A DNA stretch of 48,776 nucleotides, taken from positions 1-48,776 of the IMG/VR virus record IMGVR_UViG_3300000553_000064, one strand, 5' to 3'. Positions 41,746 through 48,776 of this stretch are shown piece after piece. Numbering within the stretch: position 1 is the first letter of the stretch; every line of letters begins with the position of its first letter. Position numbers and translations under genes: made by a program. The notes below the pieces were generated by a model that did not search any database, was not told where the DNA came from, and saw nothing but the letters and a program-made list of their open reading frames with translations. The stretch comes from a virus.

Positions 41746-42281
41746 TGTCAACAAACTCTCCATCTGTTCAAAATGAATTAGACGCTTACGCGCAACAAAA
41801 AGCTACCTTATTAACTCAACAAGCCGCTCAACAAAGTATAATAACTACATTAAGTTTAAAGCCGCAACCGTTATCTGTTGATGACCAAAAAGTATATTCA
41901 GCTGCGTTATCGGCAAAAGCTGGTATCGCCTTACAAATGCAAAACTTATTATTACAAGAAAGCGCAACAGTAGCTTCTATACAACCAAATGCTATTGCGG
42001 CAGTTCAACAAAAACAGGTTTTAGTAGCTAATCAGATTTCTACAACTCCTTTACCACAACAGGGAAATTTAACTTTAATACATCCAGCAGTAGATTTTAA
42101 TGACATAATTACTTATATGTCATATACTCAACATTTAAATCCATATGGTAGACAAAGACAGTGTGATATAGACTTACAAAACTTAATGGGATTAATTAAT
42201 CAAGATGTAAATGCTGCTGTTGGTGATTATCAAGCTTTAATTTCAAGTTTAACTGTAGGGTCTATAACCGGTAGTGATTAA
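41745..42281 (+). CDS. Gln/Ala-rich structural protein
   Basis: A 178-residue protein, Gln-, Ala- and Leu-rich, with a long helical N-terminal part (QNELDAYAQQKATLLTQQAA; ALSAKAGIALQMQNLLLQES) and a short mixed C-terminal half containing HPAVDFNDIITYMSYTQHLN and NPYGRQRQCDIDLQNLMGLI. It has no enzymatic motif. The start overlaps the preceding gene (TAATG) with GGAG upstream, so it is translated with the gp15-like and 315-residue genes. It probably works with the 315-residue protein; the family is not recognised. Confidence 0.62.
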   Translation: MSTNSPSVQNELDAYAQQKATLLTQQAAQQSIITTLSLKPQPLSVDDQKVYSAALSAKAGIALQMQNLLLQESATVASIQPNAIAAVQQKQVLVANQISTTPLPQQGNLTLIHPAVDFNDIITYMSYTQHLNPYGRQRQCDIDLQNLMGLINQDVNAAVGDYQALISSLTVGSITGSD

Positions 42282-42314
42282 GTATAAAACAATTAAATAA
42301 GTGAGGAATAAACA

Positions 42315-42539
42315 ATGCCAAGATTAAAAAATATAACAGTTGGTTCTGTATCATTAGCCATGTTTGATGTACCATCACCAGTGGTAAACGGTGTTCATCA
42401 GAACGTTGTATTAGTTTTACAACCCGGTGAAGATGTTGACCAGTCTTTATGGTTAGTATCAAACCAGCATGATGTAAACTATAACGCAAATATTATAAAC
42501 GAATATATTCAAAAGAATATTTTAACTTTAGTACCCTAA
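42315..42539 (+). CDS. Stand-alone copy of the shared KNIT beta domain
   Basis: A 74-residue protein that consists of little more than the domain found at the N-terminus of larger virion proteins. It has MPRLKNITVGSVSLAMFDVP, the PG turn in VVLVLQPGEDVD, and a closing segment NYNANIINEYIQKNILTL that matches NYNVPLIQEYINSGILL of the 856-residue protein. GAGGAATAA lies just before the start. It ends two bases before the zinc-ribbon gene. As a free copy it may cap, compete with or assemble beside the larger proteins. Function is not known. Confidence 0.72.
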   Translation: MPRLKNITVGSVSLAMFDVPSPVVNGVHQNVVLVLQPGEDVDQSLWLVSNQHDVNYNANIINEYIQKNILTLVP

Positions 42540-42540
42540 T

Positions 42541-42729
42541 ATGCTTTTTGAATATAAGTGTAGCAAATGCAAACAAACGGTTGAAAAATTGGAGCATTAT
42601 ACTGCTCCACCAACTAAAGATTGCGAAATTTGCGGTGCTGAAAACTCTTCTCATAGAATAATTTCCAGTACTTCTTTTGCTTTTGATAACTCTGGTTGGT
42701 ATAAAGAAGCTTATACATCTAAAAGGTAA
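42541..42729 (+). CDS. FmdB-type zinc ribbon protein
   Basis: A 62-residue protein matching the small FmdB-like zinc ribbon family: MLFEYKCSKCKQTVEKLEHY, then PPTKDCEICGAENSSHRIIS, and FAFDNSGWYKEAY at the end. The four ligands are C7, C10, C28 and C31, and the C-terminal F-x4-S-GWY motif is characteristic. Such proteins occur in many phage genomes, often near structural genes, with unknown function. It sits 1 base after the preceding stop and 2 bases before the gp6-like gene, so it is translated with the wedge protein. Confidence 0.85.
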   Translation: MLFEYKCSKCKQTVEKLEHYTAPPTKDCEICGAENSSHRIISSTSFAFDNSGWYKEAYTSKR

Positions 42730-42731
42730 GA

Positions 42732-45209
42732 ATGACAAATATTTATAACACGCCAACTATTATTACACCTGTTGTTAGCCCAACAGGAAATATAATAGTT
42801 GACCAAAATATTCCTGATTATGTTGTCCCATTAGATGTAGATTTATTAAAGTTTAAACCTAATTTACCACCAATAGATTATAGTAATTTAGATTTCGATG
42901 CTATTAAATTACAACTTATAAACTTTTTAGGTGCTAATGCCAGTAAGTTTGGTTATAGTGTCAGAGACTTTGGAGACTCCAATACTGCTGGTATGATGAT
43001 GAACTTAATGGCTCATATGGGTCAGATGTTAAGTTATCATATGGATAGTATGGTAAATGAGTTATTTTTAGATACTTCTCAATCTTCTTGGTCTACATAT
43101 AGATTACTTAATATGTTTAAATATAAACCATCGAGGCCAAAAGCAGGTATATTATTATTAAATATAGTAAGAAATGCGTCTTCATCTACTAATGCTACAA
43201 CCGCTGCTTATGAAAATAGTTCTGAAATAATTTTATCTTCTTCTCTTTCTCGAAAAACTATAACTCTTGGACAAGAAAGTTTTGAGCTATTTCCAATAAA
43301 AATAAATAGTTTAGGTGTATTTGAACCAGATTATTTAAGCGATTTAATAATTCCTCCTTTTGTTTTTGCTGACCCAAATGACCCTGATGCGAATACAACA
43401 GAAATAGCATTAAATACATATAATTGTTTTGCTCTCACTGGAACAACAAATATAGAAGATTTTTCTTCTAATGGAACTTCTAACCAAATTATATCTTTAT
43501 CAAACTCTCCAGTTCTCGACTCTAATATTATAGTTCAAGTTCAAGATACTAATATAAATATTCCAGGTAAAGTAGCTTATAATACTTGGACTGAAATACC
43601 TTATATAAGTTTAGCAGGATTTTCAAGTCCGGCTACAATACAAACTACAAATACAGATACTCCATACCTAATCGCTCCAATTGTTTTATCTGCGGCTGCT
43701 CAAGCACAAAAGAATAATGGAACTCTATTTCCTGGTATGTTAATGGAAATAGATTATACTAATACAGCAAGTATAGCAAATTATACAGACTTTTTATCAT
43801 TATCTGTTCCATATAGGCTTGGTATTGTTTCTAACTTAACATCGCAAATACAAGCTGGAAATCAATATGTAGATTTACTTATATTTCATCCTTCTTATGT
43901 TTATGGTTCTACCCCACCAAATACTCCAAGCTACGCAACACTTCCAACAACATTTTTAGATCCTTTTGGCAATAATGTGTCTTGGTCAACTGGTGATATT
44001 TTATATTTACTTTCTCGTAAATCTATAAATATTCCAGGTATTGGTAATGTTCAACAACCACAAATAATTTCAGATACACAATTATTAGCAGCAGATGGAA
44101 CTAAATATCCTGACGTAGCTTATTTACAAAATAATCCAAATGCTAAAATAGCTGTTGGCAGAGTAATGGATGCTACTTCGCAAGTTATAGCTCTTGGCAT
44201 ATCAGCTGATATAGAAACTTCATATTATTCTGAACCAGTATATGAAACTACTTGGGATGGCAATTTTGCTGCTAAAGTAAGATTTGGTGATGGTAATTTT
44301 GGAAGAATACCAGATAATACAGCAGATATTAAAATAGTATATAGAACTAATAATACTGGAAATACTGGTTATGTAGTTAGTATAAGTGAAGCTAATCAAA
44401 CTATTACTTATGGTAATGTTAATATAGATTTAAGTAATACTATGTCTTCTGCTCCATCTACTGTCGGTGAAAGTATAGCAACAGCAAAAGAGCTTGTAAC
44501 TCGTTTTTATACATCTCAAGATAGAGCCGTAACAGGAGATGATTATTTATTACTTGCTAAACGGTTTAATAGTAATTACAAAATGGCTGTTGCGTTAACA
44601 AAAGCAGAGGCTGATGCTGCTATTGTTAGAATATATGCTTTATCTATTGCTGCTAACACTACCGCAACTACAAGCGCAAATACAACAACCCCAAGCATTT
44701 CTACATTAACTTTAACTGAAAAATATCAATTACGAAACTATCTTAATCAATATATGCCAATCGGCGCAGCTGTTGAAATAGTAGATGGTATAACAAGAAA
44801 TCTTGATATACGTATAGATGCGAGAGTTAAATCTGGTTATTTAACTGGACAAGTAAACCAAGACCTCACAACAGCAACAATAAATTATTTTAATTTGAAT
44901 AATACAGATTTAGGTATTGGATTACAAGCATCTGATTTTATTAGAACAATAAATACAGTATCCGGAGTTAGTTTTGCTGATGTTTATCTTGGCGGTATTA
45001 CTACAATAACATTAGCTGATGGTACGACTGTAGCAAGTGGTAGTAAAACATACACTCCTATTGTTGATATCCCAGGCTATAAAGATACGAGCGAACAATT
45101 TCCCGCATTATCTACATCATATGATATAGCATCAACTCTGCTTAATCCATTAGCACCATATGAAATACTTGTATTAAATACTCTTGAAATAAATATTATT
45201 TCAGTTTAA
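42732..45209 (+). CDS. 6: Baseplate wedge protein, gp6 / gpJ-like
   Basis: An 825-residue protein (T4 gp6: 660) that would form the inner baseplate ring with the gp7-like product. Residues about 45-140 have the gp6/gpJ layout: DYSNLDFDAIKLQLINFLGA, then RDFGDSNTAGMMMNLMAHMG, QMLSYHMDSMVNELFLDTSQ and WSTYRLLNMFKYKPSRPKAG. The middle has the typical VRFGDGNFGRIPDNTADIKI, VYRTNNTGNTGYV. From about 575 come VTGDDYLLLAKRFNSNYKMA and YQLRNYLNQYMPIGAAVEIV, as in gpJ-type proteins. The last 80 residues (IPGYKDTSEQFPALSTSYDI) extend further. The ribosome site AAAAGG overlaps the preceding gene end. Confidence 0.88.
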   Translation: MTNIYNTPTIITPVVSPTGNIIVDQNIPDYVVPLDVDLLKFKPNLPPIDYSNLDFDAIKLQLINFLGANASKFGYSVRDFGDSNTAGMMMNLMAHMGQMLSYHMDSMVNELFLDTSQSSWSTYRLLNMFKYKPSRPKAGILLLNIVRNASSSTNATTAAYENSSEIILSSSLSRKTITLGQESFELFPIKINSLGVFEPDYLSDLIIPPFVFADPNDPDANTTEIALNTYNCFALTGTTNIEDFSSNGTSNQIISLSNSPVLDSNIIVQVQDTNINIPGKVAYNTWTEIPYISLAGFSSPATIQTTNTDTPYLIAPIVLSAAAQAQKNNGTLFPGMLMEIDYTNTASIANYTDFLSLSVPYRLGIVSNLTSQIQAGNQYVDLLIFHPSYVYGSTPPNTPSYATLPTTFLDPFGNNVSWSTGDILYLLSRKSINIPGIGNVQQPQIISDTQLLAADGTKYPDVAYLQNNPNAKIAVGRVMDATSQVIALGISADIETSYYSEPVYETTWDGNFAAKVRFGDGNFGRIPDNTADIKIVYRTNNTGNTGYVVSISEANQTITYGNVNIDLSNTMSSAPSTVGESIATAKELVTRFYTSQDRAVTGDDYLLLAKRFNSNYKMAVALTKAEADAAIVRIYALSIAANTTATTSANTTTPSISTLTLTEKYQLRNYLNQYMPIGAAVEIVDGITRNLDIRIDARVKSGYLTGQVNQDLTTATINYFNLNNTDLGIGLQASDFIRTINTVSGVSFADVYLGGITTITLADGTTVASGSKTYTPIVDIPGYKDTSEQFPALSTSYDIASTLLNPLAPYEILVLNTLEINIISV

Positions 45210-45220
45210 GGATTAGTTAT

Positions 45221-45970
45221 ATGCCAATGATAAAAAGAGAAGATATAAGTAAATATGTCATGAACATGTTAGGACATCCTACAATCGGTGTAGAACTTGA
45301 ACCAGAAGCTATTGATGAAGCTATTACTGTTGCTTTAACAGAATATTTGGCTACAGGTGCCGTTGAACGCGGCTATTATTCAATAGATGCTATTGCTGGT
45401 GTAAATCAATATCAAGTACCAGAAGAGCTTGGAACTATTACAAACGTTGTATATCCTATGCCTTTTCAAATTATGGCTGGCTCAGCACAAGACATGTTTA
45501 GTTTTGCTGCTTATAATGCTCCGTTTGGCCCAGGAACTGGAAATATGCTTCACGGCGCTGCCAATCTTGGTATTTTTTACGAGTATATTCAAAATAGAGA
45601 TAGATTAATTGGTAATGATATTACTTTTAGGGTAATAGATGGTATATTATTTTTATATCCATATCCTAAAATGTCTCAACCAATAATTGTAGAGTATTCT
45701 AAAAATGTTTATTCAATACAAGACCCAGATAAAAATGCTATATCTACCTCTAACACTTGGGGAAACTATTGGATACAAAAGATGACTTTAGCTATTTGTA
45801 AAAATATGTTAGGTCTTATTAGAGGTAAATATTCAACAATAGCAGGTGCTACTGGTGACCAACAAACGCTTAATCACGCAGAATTATTATCTCAAGCTAA
45901 AGCTGAAATAGAGGCTCTTAAAGAAGAGTTAATAAGTCATCATAGCCACCAACAGTTCTACATTAATTGA
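45221..45970 (+). CDS. 13: Neck / head completion protein, gp13-like
   Basis: A 249-residue protein (T4 gp13: 309) that would join the portal to the tail after packaging. The N-terminus (ISKYVMNMLGHPTIGVELEP, EAIDEAITVALTEYLATGAV) and the C-terminus (WIQKMTLAICKNMLGLIRGK, then NHAELLSQAKAEIEALKEEL) match the layout of phage neck proteins: a helix-turn with I-G-x-E-L-x2-E, a central beta part with DGILFLYPYPK, and a final helix-x-RGK-x-helix. AAGGA lies 8 bases before the first ATG, chosen over the second ATG two codons on. The stop overlaps the end of the convergent endonuclease gene by 8 bases. Confidence 0.75.
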   Translation: MPMIKREDISKYVMNMLGHPTIGVELEPEAIDEAITVALTEYLATGAVERGYYSIDAIAGVNQYQVPEELGTITNVVYPMPFQIMAGSAQDMFSFAAYNAPFGPGTGNMLHGAANLGIFYEYIQNRDRLIGNDITFRVIDGILFLYPYPKMSQPIIVEYSKNVYSIQDPDKNAISTSNTWGNYWIQKMTLAICKNMLGLIRGKYSTIAGATGDQQTLNHAELLSQAKAEIEALKEELISHHSHQQFYIN

Positions 45971-46880
45971 TAAGTGAGTGTTTTTTAATTATTTTAAGCT
46001 TTTTACATATATTAGTTAAAAATAAGTCCAAATTATTTTTTTCTGTATATGGGATTATTATTAATATAATTTTATTATCTTTACACCATTTATATTTATT
46101 TTTATCTCTTTCCTGTAAAGCTAAAAAATCTTGTTCTGTTTTTTGCCAATGAGGTTTTCTAATATAATGTTGCTCTCCATTATATTCAAATCCTATTTTA
46201 TGTTCTTCGTTATATCCATCCAATTCATAATATTTACGATAATTATTTTCGTCATAATGAAATTGTTTTTTATTGAAAATTATATTTAATTTTTGTTCTA
46301 ATAGCTGCTTAACGAACTTTTCTGTTTTTAATGTTGAACAGCTTGGACACCAATTATTTTTATTTTTTATATTATCCCAATTTGATTTCCAAATATGATG
46401 GTTAGAACATTCCCAAGACATTATAGTTTTAGCTTTTATATATTGCGTCGAGAGTAATTTACCTCCTTTTGAACTAGCATAATCTTGTAAATTAGCTAAT
46501 ATGGTTCTTTTTCCAGCGCAGGCTGGACACCAATCACCTCTACTTTTTATTTGTGCCCAAGCAGCTTTCCAAACATGTCCTTTACTACATTGCCATTCCA
46601 TTAATGTACGATTATTTATATATGTAGAAGATATTAATTTTCCACCTTTAGAGATAGCATGAGTTTGTAATTCTTTTACCTCTGGTTTAGCTTTGCCATT
46701 ACATACTGGACATCCTTGGTTTTTATCTTTTATATTATGCCAGATAGCTAGCCACTTATGCTTATTTTCACATTCCCATTCCATATGAGTGTGATTATTT
46801 TTATATGTAGTAGATATTAATATCCACCCTTTTTTAGCTGCGTATTGTTGTAAATCAACTATAGTTGTCTTAATTGACAT
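45963..46880 (-). CDS. Free-standing homing endonuclease, three zinc modules plus Vsr/EDxHD-like nuclease
   Basis: A 305-residue minus-strand protein. Residues 1-180 are three copies of a module of about 60 residues, each with a W-x-C-x3-H-x-W core and a CPxC end: MEWECENKHKW with CPVC, MEWQCSKGHVW with CPAC, and MSWECSNHHIW with CPSC, each able to bind one zinc and read DNA. Residues about 185-290 form a nuclease of the Vsr/EDxHD type: YYELDGYNEEHKIGFEYNGE, QH, then RDKNKYKWCKDNKIILIIIP. Such proteins cut an intron-less or gene-less allele and spread by repair. The start at 46880 follows GAGGAGGGG; a TTG 21 bases earlier is unlikely. It lies in a tail operon against the direction of all neighbours, which marks it as an insertion. 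Confidence 0.8.
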   Translation of the reverse strand: MSIKTTIVDLQQYAAKKGWILISTTYKNNHTHMEWECENKHKWLAIWHNIKDKNQGCPVCNGKAKPEVKELQTHAISKGGKLISSTYINNRTLMEWQCSKGHVWKAAWAQIKSRGDWCPACAGKRTILANLQDYASSKGGKLLSTQYIKAKTIMSWECSNHHIWKSNWDNIKNKNNWCPSCSTLKTEKFVKQLLEQKLNIIFNKKQFHYDENNYRKYYELDGYNEEHKIGFEYNGEQHYIRKPHWQKTEQDFLALQERDKNKYKWCKDNKIILIIIPYTEKNNLDLFLTNICKKLKIIKKHSLIN

Positions 46881-46948
46881 TATAGAACTGCCCCTCCTCA
46901 AATGGTAAATAAACCACCAGTCCCGGCCAGGAGAAGGGCAGTTCTATA
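46881..46948. repeat. 13-bp perfect inverted repeat between endonuclease and fibre gene
   Basis: TATAGAACTGCCC (46881-46893) and GGGCAGTTCTATA (46936-46948) are perfect reverse complements, extended inside by CTCCT/AGGAG. The inner loop contains TGGTAAATAAACCA, itself a small hairpin. The endonuclease ATG directly abuts the left arm, and its ribosome site GAGGAGG lies inside the stem, so the RNA hairpin could hide it. The loop is GC-rich (CCAGTCCCGGCC) against the AT-rich surroundings. Confidence 0.85.
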
Positions 46949-48776
46949 TTTAATTATAAGTTTGAAATTAAGTTAATAGATTTAACTAATGAATTAAGTT
47001 TATATGAATTGAGGTGTGCTATTAGCGGTGAATTAACTCTCTCACAATTTCGTTGGACTACGACAAATTCCGATGATTTTGTCATTGGCAATCCTTCGGA
47101 TACATCAACTAATACTAAATATTTAGTGTTCCAGACTACTACAACACCTGGATATGCTGCTAACCCACATTTATCTTTACAATGGAATAATACTTCTTCT
47201 GCCTGGAACTTCCATCTTAATGATTTATCTGGTTCTGGAGATATAAACTTATCTGGTGCTGTAAATACATATTCTAATAATACTTTCTATGGCACTAATT
47301 TATTTACACAAGCTACAACTACAAGTATTACTTATACTCCAGTATCATTAGCAACTGGTGGAAATACACAATTTGCTACTACAAAGTTTGTAACAGATGA
47401 GATAAATTATCTATTAGTACATCCAAACGGTTTAGCTGGAACAGACAGTTCTGGAAAAATACCATTAAGTTTAATGCCTGCTGGAGTAACTGGTTCTCTT
47501 AATTATCAAGGGACTTGGAATGCTGCTACTAATACACCAGCTTTAGCTTCTGGTGTAGGGACAAAAGGATATTATTATAAAGTATCAACAGCTGGTTCTA
47601 CTAGTTTAGATGGTATTTCTAATTGGCTTGTAGGAGATGATGTTGTTTTTGATGGCACTACTTGGGATAAAATAAATGGTTCTGCTACTGAAGTTACTTC
47701 TGTTAATACCTTTACAGGAGCTGTGACATTAACAACAGCGAGTATACCAGAATCTGGGAGTTTATATTTTCTAAACTCTGATAGGCTTGGTGCTACTGTA
47801 ATCTCATTTTATACTTATCCGTCATCTAATTTAGGCCCATTAGCTAATACAGATACTTTTTCAACTGCTTTAAGTAAAATACAATATCAACTCAATTCTG
47901 GAGTGTCTTCTTATAATAGTTTAACTACTGGATTAGGTGGCCAATCTATAGCTTCATATGTTACTGCCTATACTACATCTATAGCGACTAACTATGCTAC
48001 AGCAAGTGAGTTTACAACATTAAATAGTCAAGTTTCTACTCTAACTGGTTCAGGCTCAATAACTTCTATATCAACTTATGTTTCTGGTGCTATAACAACA
48101 GCTGGTGCTGGATATGCTACAGCAAGTGAGTTTTCTACTTTAAATTCAACAGTTACTACATTAACAGGAACTGGTCCTGGTTCAATTCAATCAATAGCAG
48201 ATGCTAGAATAAGTAATTGGCAAACAACATATGCTGATACTACATATGCTACGGCATCTACTGTTAGTGGATTAAGCTCAACTCTTACAACTTTAACTGG
48301 GAGTGGCGCTGGGTCTATTTCATCTACTGTAAATGCTGGTATTAATTCCGCATTTACTACATATGTTTCTAATAATGTAGCAATAGCTGATACTATTAAT
48401 GCTCTTGGAACTACCCTAGGCATGCAAAACTCGTCTGTTGCTGTATCACAAACTTCTACAAACGGTTCTTCAGCAACATATGGTATAGTATTAGGAGCTG
48501 GTACACATGGTCAGGCAGGATTTGCGTTATCTGTTGGTGATCAATCTGCTGCTAGTGCTACCATTGCTATTGTTCCATACACAGGACAAGCTAATACAGT
48601 AATAATTTCTAATTTACCTGCCAATAGTAAACCAAATCAATCTTATACTGTTTCAGTACCCACTGGACATGCTGCTTATTTCTGGGCTGTTTCTGGTGGA
48701 TACGTTGTAGGAAGCAATACATCTAACACAGTAACTTTTAACTGTGGTCCTGGTGGAACTATAACTATTGCTTGTA
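46946..48776 (+). CDS. Tail fibre gene, 5' part, start unclear, 3' end outside the window
   Basis: The + frame is open from 46913 to the right edge with no stop, about 610 codons from 46946. The protein is fibre-like: KFEIKLIDLTNELSLYELRC and ISGELTLSQFRWTTTNSDDF, then LFTQATTTSITYTPVSLATG, GNTQFATTKFVTDEINYLLV, and, from about residue 340, repeats of the type YATASEF-(T/S)-TLNS with LTGSG. No in-frame ATG precedes recognisable sequence; the only canonical-type starts nearby are TTG at 47009 and, out of frame, ATG at 46902. The coordinate 46946 (ATA, after AGGAGAAGGG) is a placeholder. The upstream end lies in the inverted repeat next to the endonuclease, so the start may have been damaged or moved by the insertion. 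Trimeric fibre or spike function is likely. Confidence 0.7.
   Translation, partial: MFNYKFEIKLIDLTNELSLYELRCAISGELTLSQFRWTTTNSDDFVIGNPSDTSTNTKYLVFQTTTTPGYAANPHLSLQWNNTSSAWNFHLNDLSGSGDINLSGAVNTYSNNTFYGTNLFTQATTTSITYTPVSLATGGNTQFATTKFVTDEINYLLVHPNGLAGTDSSGKIPLSLMPAGVTGSLNYQGTWNAATNTPALASGVGTKGYYYKVSTAGSTSLDGISNWLVGDDVVFDGTTWDKINGSATEVTSVNTFTGAVTLTTASIPESGSLYFLNSDRLGATVISFYTYPSSNLGPLANTDTFSTALSKIQYQLNSGVSSYNSLTTGLGGQSIASYVTAYTTSIATNYATASEFTTLNSQVSTLTGSGSITSISTYVSGAITTAGAGYATASEFSTLNSTVTTLTGTGPGSIQSIADARISNWQTTYADTTYATASTVSGLSSTLTTLTGSGAGSISSTVNAGINSAFTTYVSNNVAIADTINALGTTLGMQNSSVAVSQTSTNGSSATYGIVLGAGTHGQAGFALSVGDQSAASATIAIVPYTGQANTVIISNLPANSKPNQSYTVSVPTGHAAYFWAVSGGYVVGSNTSNTVTFNCGPGGTITIAC
46965..47003 (+). 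promoter_or_regulatory. Two AATTAAsTT-type boxes at the 5' end of the fibre gene
   Basis: AAATTAAGTTAATAG (46965-46979) and GAATTAAGTTTATA (46990-47003) match the recurring box. Both lie inside the open fibre frame, so either they act as promoters for a start near 47009 or the match is accidental in coding DNA. Confidence 0.3.
47993..48310 (+). repeat. Fibre shaft repeats of about 40-44 residues
   Basis: A 21-base unit encoding YATASEF occurs at 47993-48013 and again at 48113-48133 with a 120-base period; a third, diverged copy (YATAST) starts at 48245. Each is followed by a TLTG(S/T)G turn. The protein repeat suggests a periodic trimeric shaft. Confidence 0.75.

Noticed and set aside
46881-46948. 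Self-cleaving ribozyme in the inverted repeat
   Set aside because: I looked for the hammerhead core (CTGATGA, GAAA) on both strands and did not find it; other classes could not be matched by eye.
46881-46948. Rho-independent terminator reading from the repeat
   Set aside because: Right of the stem the sequence is TTTAATTATAAG and the loop is 42 bases; this does not look like a terminator in either direction.
1-48776. tRNA genes, CRISPR arrays, integrase or att sites
   Set aside because: No cloverleaf, regularly spaced repeat array or recombinase was seen; the only repeats are inside genes or the inverted repeat described.

Overview
The window is a contiguous piece of an AT-rich tailed-phage genome of the T4 superfamily (contractile tail), clearly diverged from coliphage T4. 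The call rests on many recognisable T4-type proteins: a gp32-like ssDNA-binding protein with its zinc ligands, a UvsX/RecA recombinase, a gp55-like sigma factor, small and large terminase, portal, U9 prohead protease, scaffold, gp23-type capsid protein, tail tube, sheath, and baseplate wedge and neck proteins. Starts follow Shine-Dalgarno rules (AAGGA/GGAG), several genes overlap by one base (TAATG), and almost everything lies on the + strand. The host cannot be named from the sequence. I saw no tRNA, rRNA, CRISPR array, integrase or attachment site.

Layout. 1-973: a minus-strand gene of unknown function runs off the left edge. 1164-3550: replication/recombination genes (gp32-like, UvsX, a small ORF). 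3570-3901: a bidirectional terminator and a small minus-strand gene. 3992-4990: the gp55-like sigma factor, with a host-type promoter candidate in front. 5124-14225: the packaging and head cluster (gp16, gp17, gp20, an acidic protein of unknown identity, gp21, gp22, gp23), ending in a strong terminator. 14429-17613: tail tube then sheath, the reverse of the T4 order and placed after the capsid gene. 17695-24265: putative tube initiator, hub and tape measure. 24302-36728: a long series of tail surface and baseplate proteins, including a gp26-like zinc protein whose reading frame appears to continue through a +1 frameshift and a gp7/P2-gpI-like wedge protein. 36750-39307: small and low-complexity proteins, one of which copies the N-terminus of the mature capsid protein. 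39392-45970: fibre-like protein, gp15, unknown structural proteins, FmdB-type zinc ribbon, gp6 and gp13. 45963-46880: a minus-strand free-standing homing endonuclease with three zinc modules. 46946-48776: the 5' part of a fibre gene with no visible ATG, running off the right edge.

How the genes fit together: gp55-like sigma would switch RNA polymerase to the late genes. gp20, gp21, gp22 and gp23 build and mature the prohead, gp16/gp17 fill it, gp13 and gp15 join head and tail, and tube, sheath, tape measure, hub and wedge proteins make the contractile tail. Many late genes follow a recurring AATTAAsTTnTA box that may be the late promoter of this phage. The points most worth a second look are the frameshift candidate at 29471, the capsid-N-terminus mimic at 37208, a small N-terminal beta domain shared by four structural genes, and the 13-bp inverted repeat between the endonuclease and the fibre gene.
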